Below, one piece after another: positions 11,401 to 22,779 of a stretch of DNA of 64,000 bases (position 1 is its first letter; each line of letters starts with the position of its first letter). A model generated the notes under the pieces. That model was not told the origin of the DNA. It searched no databases and saw only the letters and a program-made list of their open reading frames with translations. Location of the stretch: the NCBI GenBank assembly GCA_014549065.1, contig JACDOX010000016.1:8491665-8555664 (forward strand), in the 5' to 3' direction. This DNA comes from Cardinalis cardinalis. Its lineage: Eukaryota; Chordata; Aves; Passeriformes; Cardinalidae. The position numbers were made by a program, and so were the translations under genes.

Positions 11401-14400
11401 CCAGAGAAGATGTTTGCTCTGGTAGAAATTCTGCCACTCCTGCACAGAAAAACAGCTACTGGGGCTGCAGGGGCAGCTGGCTGAATTTTGCATGCTCACA
11501 GTTTGATTTCCTGTGTTTCTGAACCAAAAATTAAAAGGTCAGAAAGACTCTTCTGTAATAGCAGCTCTGGCCTATTTTTCACCTATTGCTTTTTCATTTA
11601 TTCATATCTTCCTCGGGGACTGATCTACCTTTTAGAATAATAGGGTTATTTTCTGAGACTAATCTAAGAAAATAAATTAGAAAGTCTAAACCTTTCATTA
11701 GATCTCAAAGAGACAGAATTTCTCGGTCAAGGAGAGCTGAGACACTCAGGAATAAATGTCCAGCAAATAACATTTATTAATTATGCATATTCATACTCAC
11801 AGCCATGGACAAAGGCAGCCTCCACCAGCAGGCTTGCAGGAAGCTGCCTGCAAACCAATGTGTTAAGCAAACAGCTCCTTTATTGGTCTAAGTAGTCACG
11901 TAGTAAAGGAGCTCACATTTCCAAGTAGCTGTGGAGCAAAATAATAGAAAAGCTATTAAAGTCCAGAGAAAGATTGCATTATATTGCCNAAATTAAAGCC
12001 TAAATCAGCACTGATGTAAATATTACGGTTCCTACTTTCTTCCACTTCTGAATACCAAGCAGAACTCGCCCAGCACATAAAAATCCTTTCAATAAATGAC
12101 TCTTTTCCCCTGGACCTCAGGTGGGGCCAGGGAGGGGAGAACTTTGCCCTGAGGGCAGAGATCCTGGCACTGGGTGAGGGCCAAGGTCAGGCTGGGTTGT
12201 GATGTCCGGGCATCTCTGCTGCTTGGCAGGTGGGAACATCAAATTCTGTTCCTCATGATCAGCAGCAAAGTTTTCCTCACACAACAGCCTAAGGCAAGAA
12301 GCATCCTTGGCTTCAGGGCCCTGAGAATGGGCTCTGCTCTGAGGTTCACAAGAAAGCCAACATTGAGATGTGCTCCATAAGTCCCCTCCTATCCCAACTG
12401 CATTTTCTTTGCTCCCCTGCATGCTGAGCCCTCCCCTGAGGAGCCAGGCTGACCGTCAGACAAAGCAAAATAAATTAGCCACCCCAACACTTAGGTAAAG
12501 CAAATCCAAGGTCCATCCTGCTTGATTATTATTTGCCCTGAGAATGAATCAGAACAATTTCCCAGCAATGGTGCTGCAATTGCAGGGGATGCACCCAACC
12601 CCCCACACAAGGTCTGTGAGGAAGATGAGCAGTGCCAGGGTCAGATGAGGACCATTGGCCTCTATCATAACCAACACATAAAATGGCCACAGGCTGCAAA
12701 GCAGGACAGTTCTGTCATGCCCTGACTGATGGAAGGCAGCTTTGCCACGCTGTCTCCCCCAGGGCAGCCTCCCTCCCACCCCAAATGCAAAGTGCTGCAC
12801 TCTCCATGCCCGGNTGTCCCTTCCAGGGAAGGCTCTAAGGGTGGCCCTGCACAGCATCCTGCAGGGGACAGAACCTGGCAGCTCTTGCAGCAGCCCCACG
12901 GGCACAGGGGACAGCACCACAGCCCCAGAGGCTGGTGCCAGCTCAGATATTTNTTTAAGGGCACAGAATGAACTGACCCATGAATATTCAGAGCCCACAT
13001 CGCAGCAGGACCTTTTCTAAGAGCACACCACAAGTGTTAAGGGTGGCTGAGATGGTTGGATTGTCTCCACTTGGCCTCTGCACTTGGTGGGCTCCCTCCA
13101 CAATTCAGCTGGTTGCACTTGCACAGAGTGCAACTTGACCTGGCCAAAGTGTCCCTGAGAGAGCAGCAGCCAGCCTTCATCTGGAGACAGCAGGAGCTGG
13201 AGGATCCCCTGCTCCCCTCTGTGGTTTGTCCCAGCAGGCAATCACCCTCACTCAGAAATTTGTGCATGAACCAGAAACATAAAATTAATGATTTCTTTCA
13301 TGTCCTGCCTCGGCAGCCTGCTCGAGCTGCTTGTTCTACTGACAACAATGATTCAGTAATCTGAAAAACATTGTACTTCATTTACAGTATTAACAGCTGA
13401 GCCTACAGATACAGAGATTGTATTTACCCTCATGGAAAGGCTGTCCTGCAGGGTGCAGAATGACTTACCTTTACATCTTAATTTNTAACATTGCCTCTGC
13501 AACCTTTGGTTTGGCCTTTACTTTTGTGCAGAAGTGACAAAAGCAGCCAGATCAAAGGGGTGAAGATTTAGGGCATGGGTTGCCAGATTCAGCAAAGAAG
13601 AAGGAGGCAGGAGTTTGTGGATCCCACTCTCCCTTTACCACAGCCCATGGTACCTTACAAACCTCCAGCCCAAGCACTGTTGNCTTTTCCACCACCCAGG
13701 TGTCTTGGGAGGAAAAACTCTGCTGATAGAGTGAGTTCTGTGAGTTCCATCCTGCTCAGGAGCTGAGCACCACCAGGAAAAAGCAGAGAGTCCAACATTT
13801 CAGTTCTGATTTTCTTCTGCCCATCCAAAATCTGACGTGCCACTCCCAGAAAATCAATGCAGCCAAACCAGATAATGCCACCCCTCTGCCCTTCCAGAGA
13901 AAGGGAGAGATCAGCTATGACAAATGCAGANGGCCACAAAAAGTGCACTGCCTTAAAGAGCCATCAGAGTAATTTTAAAATCAATGTGATGTTTGACAAA
14001 GAGCAGCATGACTCCTTCCAGACTGGCAGTGCCATCCCCAAAGGCCCTGGAAGGGACTGGGAATTCTGCAGGCAGCACTTTGCACACACGAATGCCAATG
14101 CAGCATTTTCTCAGCAAGGCCATAAAAGAAAAAGCAGCATTGCAATGGTGTGAGCAGCTGGTGAGGGGAAGTGGCACCGTGAGTGAGTTAGCAGCACCAC
14201 GGTGACCCTGCAGAGCCACCCACACACCAGGGGCACGGATGGCCAGGCAGCCACGGGGCAGAATGCGCTCTGAAGGGCACCAGAGGGAGGCAGGACGTCC
14301 CNNATTATAATTTCTGTTCTCTCCACANTGGAACGTGAAGCCACCATAGAAGGGACTGNTTGGGAAAGCTGCTGCTGCCAACCATCCCCCCCTGCCTGGG

Positions 14401-17400
14401 GTGGTGCTGGCAGTGCCTCCCTGGCCCATCAGCTCAGCCCCAGCAGGCAGCATTNTTCTGGCAGAGCCTGGTGCACGTGGGCTCCTGGGCAGGATCTGGC
14501 TGGACTGGGGGATCTGTGAGCAATCCCAGAGTGGATACAGCTGAAACACAGCAGTGGTACCCACGGTANGGCAGGGCAGAGGGGCACAGGGCTGTGACAA
14601 GCACTCACCGTGGGCACTGTCCTTCCCCATGCCCCCACTCACCCACCCTGAGCAGCCCCAGATGTGAGGAGCCAAATGTGGCTTGCTGAGGAGGGGATTA
14701 GCAGCTCACAGCTCCCAAATCTTAAGTGATTTCCAGAATGATGGTCACATTCCAGGCTCCCTNGCCAGGGTAAGGGCTCTCCACCATTCCTCCTGGCAAT
14801 AGCTGCCCACGTGTCACCTCTTGGCTTACCTGCCTGCCAACAATGGTGGGACCTGGCACCACCTGGGCCACCTCCAGGTGTGAGTTTTCCAAGTGCAAAC
14901 TCTGCCACTGGAGCACAGGACCTGAGGGGATCAGTTCTGGGATTCCCTCCTCATTATTCCCATACATTTGTACTGTAAGAATATATTTTCCCGTATTTTA
15001 AAAATTCAGCATATCACTACCNTTTATTCTCAATTCATTACTCCCACAAAGCACCTATTACTTATATATATATAAATAAGCAATACACCCAGACCTGCTC
15101 ATTGCATTCCTCTGTGCACCCCAGCAATAGCTCCTCTGATATCAAGGGCTAACCATGTGATTTTCTATTGAATCAAAGTAAACACGTCCATAAGAAAAAC
15201 TCCAAGGATTACAACAAATGGGGCAAAGGCTGCAGCAGTAAATGCACTTCCCAGCAGCAGCAGAGGTTATCCCACATCATCACCAGCCCTGGGAACTGAG
15301 GAGAGGGGATGTCCTGGCCCTCAGTCCAGCAGCAGGAGTTACCCCAGGCGTGGCAGTTCTTCAGAGANCACCAAAATCCTGGTAATGGCTGTAAATCTGT
15401 GGCTGGTGTCTGCAAACACCCATGGGCACACTGGGCTCCAGGCAGTGGCACCTGGGGCCCATCTGGACGTGGTGGCTTCTGCCCACCAGACCAGGGGACG
15501 CAGCCTGTGTTCCCTGGGGGATGTGCACCACAGCACCTTCCCTGCCNGATGAATTTTGGCTCTTGGTGCATTTACAGCCCCATAAAACCGTGAAGCTGCT
15601 CCTGGGAGCAGAAGTTCCTGCCTGGCCCAGGCTGTGAGCCCTGAGCAAGCACCAGCTACCGCCAGCCTGGGCCCTGGACAGGAGGGGTTTTATGGAGCTG
15701 ATGTTTGGGATGGGAGCTGGTGCTGACGGCCCCTGCCCGGCTGCTGTTCCTCACCCAGCCATAAATTGCTTTCTGCACCCTCTCTGTCCCCAGATCCCTG
15801 TGGGGGCGGCTCGGGGGCAGCTCTCAGCCACATGCAGAGACACCTGCACATCCAGGGATGCTCCGGGAGNGCTGGCCCCTGTCCCGTGTGTCCCTTCCCC
15901 AGCAGCTCCTGCCCAGGGCATCCCCGGTGGGCTCTCACCGACCCGGACAGGGACAAGGACCCATNAGCAGGGGACTGACTCCAGAGCCTGATGCTGCTGA
16001 GGGTGCTGCAGCCATTCAGACAGCTTTATTCATTAGTAATTAGGCAGGCGTTGTCTGGCATTTAGATTAATCCCACTTTTAATTATTTTGAAACTGTGTG
16101 AGATTTCCCAGGCATTAAAGATTATGTACGCGCTTGCTGATTCCACAGCAATTATTCTAATGTAATGATGTCTATTAATACTCTTCCCAGCTTGCCATGC
16201 CCAGAGGGCAAATTCCCAGTCTCCCCCTGTGGAGCACACATCTCCCACGAGGCATAACCCCCCTATTCACCTGCTTACACGGCACAAAAGAACATTTTCC
16301 ATGTGCTTCACCTAATATTAATAACATTACAGAGCTGGTGCTGGATCAAATACCAAGCAATGATAGCAAANGGGAGAGAGATCCCTTACAGCCATAGCCC
16401 ACCCCAAAACCCAGCATCTTACATTTGTAGGATGCTTTGAAAGGAAAAGATCACAATATTCCTATCCCAAGTCAGGCTAAATCATTTAATCTGAAATCAA
16501 AGGTTTAATTCAGCTTGTGCATAATTTCAGCTCATTACAGATTGCCTTTACAATCTGAAGACAGCATTTAAAAGAAGGATGTAGTTTCAAAGAGGGNCAA
16601 TGAAGTGTGAGCTGAGAACCTCAAACCATTGAGCTATTCCAAAGCTATTCACCTTTCCTTTGGTCTAAACATCCCCCNAACTCATCAATTTCCAACTATA
16701 ATTCTCATAATCTCCAAACTTCATGTATCAGAGAGTTTGCTATTCACTGGCAAAACAAGTATTGTGCCATTGGCCACCAACTGATACNGTGGAGCTGAGA
16801 CAGTTATCAGAATGAGGGCTCAAGTGAGTGCTGTGCCAGGACCCATTTGCATCCCTCTGCCCAGGAATGCCCATCAGAAAATACATATATTTGACATTAA
16901 TCTCTTTAGCTTATATAGAGGTTTATGTCCACCACTGCTTGTGCACATCCTATCAAGTGAAAACCTTATTTGCAGTCATATGAGGGAACAGGTTAAAACA
17001 GCTGAGATACCAAAAGGCAGTGGTTGTACTGTCCTGAAAATGAACACTCAGCTCTCACTATAACTATTTTGATTGTTTTGCATATATATTGTTTCAGCGT
17101 TTCATTGCTCCCCAAACAAAAAGCGATATAACCTCTCCTGCCTGCCCTAATGTATCCTCACAGAGCTAAACTGCATGACAGAGCTGCTGGGTAGAGACCA
17201 CGGGTAATTTGGCTGATAGATCCTCTGGAAGCTCAGAGCTAAATTCGATTTCAGGCCCAAACTCGTCAGCCCGTCTCTAGAGATGGCACAGCAGTGATAT
17301 TAGCATGATGGCAACGCCGCTCACTCTGAACTCAAGAAATGGATTAAATGAAATTACACTCTTCCCTGATGAGGCTGGTGGAACAGGGAGATTGCTTTAG

Positions 17401-19110
17401 GAAACCCAGAATTGAATTTCATAGGTAAGAGTTCAGATGCTGGGCTATTTGCTCAGGAAGGTTTGTGCAGGCTGCTCCTCCGCGGAGCCACAGCTGCCAG
17501 GAGGGCAGGAAGGACACGGTGCCAGCTGCCTCCAGAGCCTGCAGCCCACCCCCATTCAGGCCACTGCTTGGTTTGGCAGTGCTCCATCCACTCTGGAGGC
17601 AGGGGAGCCCACATCCCCACCCCAGCACCCCCATTCCCACTTGTGAAGGACTCTCCACTTCTCCCNTCTCAGGCACTGCCACCCCAGCTGGGAGCAGCAA
17701 AAACCAAACCACCCCCAGCTCCTCCCAAATGCTCTGGAGACAGGGATACTTCTATTAAGTGGAAGATGTAAATTTATCACCTGCTTGGAAAATACCTCTC
17801 CTGCAGAAGATGTCTCTGTAAGGATGACCTCTCCACCCAGAGCTGCTCCCTGTGCCTCCCTGCAGTACNGGGCCAGCCTGGAGCTCAGGGCTGCAGCTCA
17901 AGGTTTGCAGTTGTTTGACAGGTTTCCTCAATTATCTGATAATTCTGGCTCAAATTTAAGAAAGGAGATATATCAGGTTTTCTTCTCCTCTCCTCACTGA
18001 TTTCATGAGCAGAAACAGCTGAAACAGCAATTGCACTGGTATCTGTCAGGTGTTACTCATGGCTCTGATATTTTGAATAATGTGTGAGTTTTAAAAACTA
18101 CACAAAAAAGACCATTAGTTCATTTTCACTCAAAATTAACATCATTGGAAGCAAATGTATTATAGCACACTAAAATGGATCATGTGCCATATAAAGAGGA
18201 TGCAAAGGTCATTGACAAAAATCAGCTGAGCAGTTCACATCCAACAGCCTTTACATACCAGGTACCCTTTAGGGAAAGCTTTAGTCCCAAACTCTAAGAC
18301 CCAAATACAGCCCTTTGCAAGGTCACACAGGTCTCACAGTTATCAACTTCCCAATTTTTTGGAGGGCAAAAAGAACCAAGACTTTAACATGAATTTTAGC
18401 ACTGCATGTCACCATCTCAACAGCCCTGGACTCCACTCTGACTGGCCCAGGTGGGTGCTGGCAGTGCCAGAGGTGCTGACATCCCTTTCCATCCCTGGAA
18501 ACNTAAGAGGCATCTTGGTGCTCCAAAGAGTTTTCCTAATGTGTCTCCAGGTTTTTCAAAGCTCACCAGAGGGTTTGAGAACTTCTTGACTCACTGCTGC
18601 AGCTCCTCACCTTCTGAAGTTTGTCTGTCCAAACACATCCCCCACTCCCCCACCCTTCCCCTCCTGCAGTAAGAGTTTTCTCAGCTGTCAAATTACTCCC
18701 CTCAAAAGGCAACCCCAATTGGTTTTATGCCAGACTTCACTGCTGGGTGCTTTTTTAGCTGCAGGGAGGCCTCTCCCACGACCTCCATCCCATTAGCAGC
18801 TCCTGCAGCACTCTCAGTGCACTAANAGACCTGTCTATAAAGCCAGTCAATGCAGTTCTGCTGGCACACCCCTCCACCCTCTGCTCCCAGGGCACAAACA
18901 GGCTCACAGAGGTGAGCAGGTACTCACAGGAGAAAGGCAGCTCTGTCCTCACAGGGGAATTCCAGCAGATCAAGGCAAAGTCTCCCGTGGACACGTTCAT
19001 GTCAACTGTCCTGCTGCAAGCCTGGCAAACTTGTGGACCTTTTATAGACAGCAAGAAAAAAANGCCTCCATCCAAACTGTCAGAAAGCATCTTTGTGGCA
19101 TTTCTGGCCA
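8450..19110. other. Intergenic interval, no gene seen
   Basis: No convincing coding frame, exon with paired splice sites or transposon was recognised. Composition alternates between moderately GC-rich stretches (about 12700-13300 and 14100-15950) and AT-rich stretches (about 11000-12100 and 16000-17100). A TA microsatellite of about 12 bp lies near 15063-15074. The longest frame, on the minus strand at 13953-14675, crosses several N positions that may hide stops and has no recognisable domain. Confidence 0.6.
11783..11794. promoter_or_regulatory. POU/Oct MORE-like site
   Basis: ATGCATATTCAT (reverse complement ATGAATATGCAT) is a one-mismatch version of the palindromic octamer recognition element ATGCATATGCAT, which binds Oct-family dimers. 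It sits in an AT-rich stretch about 8 kb beyond the likely HS6ST2 3' end. Only the motif match is seen; function is inference. Confidence 0.25.
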
Positions 19111-19466
19111 AGAAGATGCTCAGGGGGCTGGAGAACCTCAGCTCTGGAGACAGGCTGAGAGAGCTGGGGGTACCCAGAGCCTGGAGAAGGCTCTGGGGAG
19201 ATCTCAGAACCCCTTCCAGTGCCTAAAGGGGCTCCAAGAGAGCTGAACAGGGAGTCTTGACAAGGGCATGGAGGGATAGGACAAGGAGGAATGGCTTTAA
19301 ACTGAAAGACAGAAGGTATACCTAAGATATCAAGAAGAATTCCTCTCTGTGGGGGTGGTAAGGNCCTGGCACAGGTTGCTCTGAGAAGCTGTGGATGCCT
19401 GGAAGTGTCCAAGACNAGGCTGGACAGGGCTTGGAGCAACCTGGGACAGTGGAAGGTGTTTCTGTC
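19111..19466 (+). repeat. CR1 LINE fragment, 3' portion, plus orientation
   Basis: The segment follows the CR1 layout closely: AGAAGATG.TCAGGGGGCTGG, ACAGGCTGAGAGAGCTGGGG, CCTGGAGAAGGCTC, a CCTAAAGGGGCTCC block, GGCTTTAAACTGAAAGA, GGTGGTAAGG, CACAGGTTGCTCTGAGAAGC and finally GACAGTGGAAGGTGTTTCTG. In living elements this part encodes the C-terminal end of the CR1 reverse transcriptase protein. Here it is a short fossil with indels and no intact frame. It is 5'-truncated, as is usual for CR1, and stops at GTTTCTGTC before the short tail repeat, running into a T-rich run. It lies less than 0.5 kb beyond the probable HS6ST2 poly(A) site. Confidence 0.9.
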
Positions 19467-19919
19467 AATTTTTTTTGTGTCCCCAGAAGGGATACAGTGG
19501 GTTGCACTGGAAGTCAGTGGATAGGCAGCATCCTCCAGAGTTAACATAGAGGGTGAGTATCTCACAAAGGATAAAAAAAAAAATCATAAATGTACACACA
19601 CATATATGTACACAGAAGAGAAAGAATTCCTTAATGCTTCAGACCACTAACAATCATATTTAAAATCACCAGAAACCATAGCTTGTTTTTCTGAGGGCTG
19701 CTCATAAGTTGAAACCTCTGCAGTAACTCCTGAACCAGACAAAAGCCCAACGTGGTTTTGCCCTTGAAGGCTGTAGTTTAAATACAATTCAGGAACGCTA
19801 TGACTTCAAATTCACATACTTGCTGTCAACTGCTATTTCACTCATGTTGGAATTACCATCCACTCTCAAGTGTGCAGCTCTCAACACATCGTCAGAAAAA
19901 GAAATAATCACATGAAATC
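19467..19919. other. Short spacer between the CR1 fragment and the HS6ST2 3' end
   Basis: AT-rich sequence with a short CA/TA microsatellite-like patch at about 19593-19612. No coding frame or splice structure was seen. Its right edge, read on the minus strand just past the proposed cleavage site, is T- and GT-rich, which suits a downstream polyadenylation element. Confidence 0.5.
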
Positions 19920-19937
19920 AGAAGTCTTTAGTTAAAT

Positions 19938-19943
19938 TTTATT
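19938..19943 (-). terminator. HS6ST2: Distal poly(A) signal of HS6ST2 (AATAAA)
   Basis: TTTATT on the plus strand reads AATAAA on the minus strand. Some 20-50 bp downstream in the transcript direction is a T-rich and TG-rich stretch (TTATTTCTTTTTCTG, then GATGTGTTG), the usual arrangement around a vertebrate cleavage site. Cleavage would fall near 19915-19925. Confidence 0.45.
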
Positions 19944-21380
19944 TATCAGTTCTATTGTTAAATGACACAAAGTCAGTGGATTGGCCTGTAAATCTACACA
20001 ATAAGACAGAGTCTACGGTGGAAATCAGTAGAATTTGATATGGTTATGACAAAATGATATCCTTATATTCATACATCCCCTATATACAATAAACAGTATA
20101 CACAAAGAAAATGCAACTAGTCTCTGTAAACCATGCACACCACAGCATAAAAACAAGATGCACCTCCTGCAACAGGCCTCCAGCTTGCCCACAGTTAAGT
20201 CCTGTTTACAGCAGTGCCTTTCAGTTTCAAGAGCGAATTATTTCCCCCCAAGAAAACCAAAATACAACTGAGACATCATATTGGCAACTGCAGTTCTCAT
20301 TAAAAAAAAAAAAATTGCTGTACATGAAGTTATTCTCTTCTCAAAGCTGCTAATGCAGGGTATTGGTTTGCTGCTGCTTTGCTCTCCCCTTGCCCTTGGC
20401 AGGGTTGCTGTCCCCAGGCAGCCACACATCATCCGATGTAAAACCACTTCCAGGTAACTNAGGCGTGGAGCCCTAAGATGTTTTTAAAGCCTTCTGCCTC
20501 ATTTCCTGCCCCCCTGCCTTCATGGTGTATAGAGTATTACAGGTGAAAGGCAACAGTGCAAGTGAGCCTTGTGAGCATCGTGTCCCCGGGGCCACAGAGG
20601 GCCCTCCCGGCCGCCTCCGCTCAGTGCCAAGCTCGGCAGCGCTGCAGGACAAATGTTCTCAGCTTGCTGAAAGTCTGGCCCAAGCCTTGCAGAGGTTTGT
20701 ATTTTTTTTTTTTTGCATAGAGATTTGTAGGAGCCCCTCACACCACGTTTGCTGCCCCATGGGTCTGGGGGAGGCCGGAGNGCTGCGGGGATCCCACTCC
20801 AGCTCCACACCCCCAGCCCAGCAGAGCCTGCTGGGAGCAAGCTGTGCACCCCACGCACCACACCTCCTTCTCCTCCTCTAACTATGGCTATGGAAAAACT
20901 GGCTTCTGTCATTTCCAGTCCTCATCTGTCATCGCTATGAAGGGCTCAAGAGCATAGGAAAAAAAAAAGCCCTGTTCTTATCTGGTGTAGCAAAGATTTA
21001 CTGGAAGTAAATCCTAATTCAAGTGTAAATCTATAAATCTACTTCCGTTGAGCAATTCTTTATAATATTGCTGGGATTAGAGAGTTTTATGAGTTTTTAA
21101 AGACACTACACAAATATCAGCAACATAATTTCATCTAGTTTATACCACCAATTATTAAGGAATGATAAATTCAGCATTATGTATTCTAATGGGTAAGAAA
21201 GACTTAAAATGAGACAGTGTCACAGGATTATAACTTGGAGAAGGCTTTATGAAACAAACATGAGAATGTGCTGTAACTTTTCCAGAATGGTTAAAATCAT
21301 ACTGCCCTGAAAAATTCTGGAAACAGTGTCTTAAAACGTTGGCATTGAGTTCAGAAAAGTACGCATGTATAATTTTTTTT

Positions 21381-21386
21381 TTTATT
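21381..21386 (-). terminator. HS6ST2: Proximal poly(A) signal candidate (AATAAA)
   Basis: TTTATT at these positions reads AATAAA on the minus strand, followed in the transcript direction by an A-run of about 11 bases. It would give a 3' UTR of about 0.7 kb. The downstream element is weak, so it may be unused or produce a shorter isoform. Confidence 0.25.
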
Positions 21387-22056
21387 ATATGAGATAGACC
21401 AAGCTTAAAACTCTAAACAGCAGTAGGTAGAAAAAGTTTAAAATTTTAAATATTTATATAACTAGAGAAATTACTTCTATTCATTTTAAAAGCCAATATT
21501 ATACATAAAACTAGTCGATAATTTTTCTAGACCTTTACTGTTCCTTTCATTGTTCACTCATTAACTTGGTAAATATCATAAGCAGTTGGTGCCCTTGAAA
21601 ACACATTATTAAAATAAAATTAAGATAAAATCAAAGGAAAAGGATTTGTTCATATACTGTTTGTGAGAGTATGCTAAATGCTCGTTATTAGGAAATGAGT
21701 TTGCTTCCCAGATAGATTTCAGCCGAGCATCATAAACATTTTCCAGCATCCCATTTTGTACTCATAACTAATTTAAGGATTTTTTTTTCTTTCACTTCTT
21801 TTAAATAAATGTCCAAGCAAACATTTCCGATGAGCCGAGACGGCTCCCATATTTCATAAATAACCCAACAAACCTAAAAAGGACAATTTAATGACACGCT
21901 AAGATTAAGTGTTCCACGTACAGTACAACATTTACTGCAAAGGCAACTGCAAAGGCAACATTTTGACCTCTTTTTGCTTCAGACCCTCGAGAAGCATCAC
22001 TCGGTTTGCAGGTTGGGGCGGGCTCTGCTTCTTTTCTGCCCGGCAGGTGCCCCCCA

Positions 22057-22759
22057 CTATCGCCGCCANCGCTCCACGTTCCCTGTGTAGTCAGTGCTGG
22101 AGCTGTTCTCCCCCTGCTCCCTCAGGTGCGCCTGCTTCGCCCGCAGGATCTTGCGCTGCTCCTGGCGTTTCCGCCGCGCCTCCTGGTGCTCCTTCTGCCG
22201 CATGTACTGGTACCGCTGCAGGAACAGGTCTTTTGCATAATCGTACAATTCCATGTCTAAAAAATTGAGGGCCTCGATGCGCTGCTGAGTCTGCTTGTCT
22301 ATCTCCACGCTGGAGGCCCTTGTGCTGTTGTACTGCGTGAACGGCGAGATGAAGTTCATGTTGAAAGTCTTCTCAAAGAGATACTGAGTCTTGCGCTGGA
22401 ACTCGGTCAGGCCGAAGAAGGCCATGCGCTTCAGGTTCTCCTTGGCACTGTCCAGCAGAACCTTATTCCTCTGCTCCTCGGGCATCACCGACAGGTTGTA
22501 GCAGCCCACCAGGCTGAGGTCGGAGAGCATGCGGACCTGGCGGTTGTTGGCCAGGTTGTAGGGGCAGTCCATGAACTCCTGCAGGGAGCAGCCCGACCAG
22601 TCGTCCCCGGTGTAGCAGCTGGGCAGCTCCTCGGTGGTCGGGGAGCGGCCGTCGCAGACGTGCAGGGACGCCTTCCATGTGGCTCCGCGCTGGACGTGGC
22701 GCCACTCGCTCAGGTACCGGGACACGGGGTCACGCAGGATGGTGATGTAGTAGAAATTC
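22057..22759 (-). CDS. HS6ST2: Heparan-sulfate 6-O-sulfotransferase 2, last coding exon (partial gene)
   Basis: This exon encodes the C-terminal 233 residues of a Golgi type II membrane enzyme that transfers sulfate from PAPS to the 6-O position of N-sulfoglucosamine in heparan sulfate. It opens after a splice acceptor at 22760-22761 with one base of a split codon, then NFYYITILRDPVSRYLSEW. RDPVSRYLSEW is the 3'-phosphate (PAPS) binding segment of the family. Further landmarks are HVQRGATWK, CDGRSPTTEELPSCYTG, FMDCPYNLANNRQVRML, the N-glycosylation motifs YNLS and YNST, and FFGLTEFQRKTQYLFEKTFN. A charged, probably coiled-coil segment (YMRQKEHQEARRKRQEQRK) follows, then a short tail ending VERWRR at TAG 22059-22057. 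The Arg before Trp is CGN, so the N does not change it. NFLDMELYDYAKDLFLQRYQ, the QEARRKRQEQRK run and the VE.WR ending fit HS6ST2 rather than HS6ST1 or HS6ST3. The N-terminal half, including the transmembrane anchor and 5'-PAPS loop, is outside the window. The tail is much shorter than the Gln/Asn-rich mammalian one as I recall it. Confidence 0.93.
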
Positions 22760-22779
22760 CTGCCAAGGGGAGAGGAAAA
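22760..22779 (-). other. HS6ST2: Splice acceptor of the last HS6ST2 coding exon
   Basis: On the minus strand TTTTCCTCTCCCCTTGGCAG ends at 22760: a strong pyrimidine tract followed by CAG. The first exon base (G, 22759) completes a split Arg or Lys codon before Asn-Phe-Tyr-Tyr, so the intron is phase 2. This agrees with the junction expected just before NFYYIT in this family. Confidence 0.9.

Larger units (their letters stand above)
19920..22056 (-). other. HS6ST2: Probable HS6ST2 3' untranslated region
   Basis: The region directly follows the HS6ST2 stop codon on the minus strand. It is mostly AT-rich, with several T- or A-runs and ATTTA-like motifs around 21440-21480, and no conflicting gene. 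AATAAA hexamers on the minus strand lie at 21381-21386 and 19938-19943. The distal one is followed by a T/GT-rich stretch, so I place the end near 19920, for a UTR of about 2.1 kb. A GC-rich patch at 20560-20900 inside the interval is atypical and could mean the main transcript ends at the proximal signal. The boundary is inferred. Confidence 0.5.

Noticed and set aside
13953..14675. 240-codon minus-strand frame
   Set aside because: It crosses several N positions that may hide stops, and no domain or splice logic is visible.
22463..22705. Second open frame inside the HS6ST2 exon on the same strand
   Set aside because: A shadow frame in GC-rich coding sequence; the sulfotransferase frame explains the interval fully.
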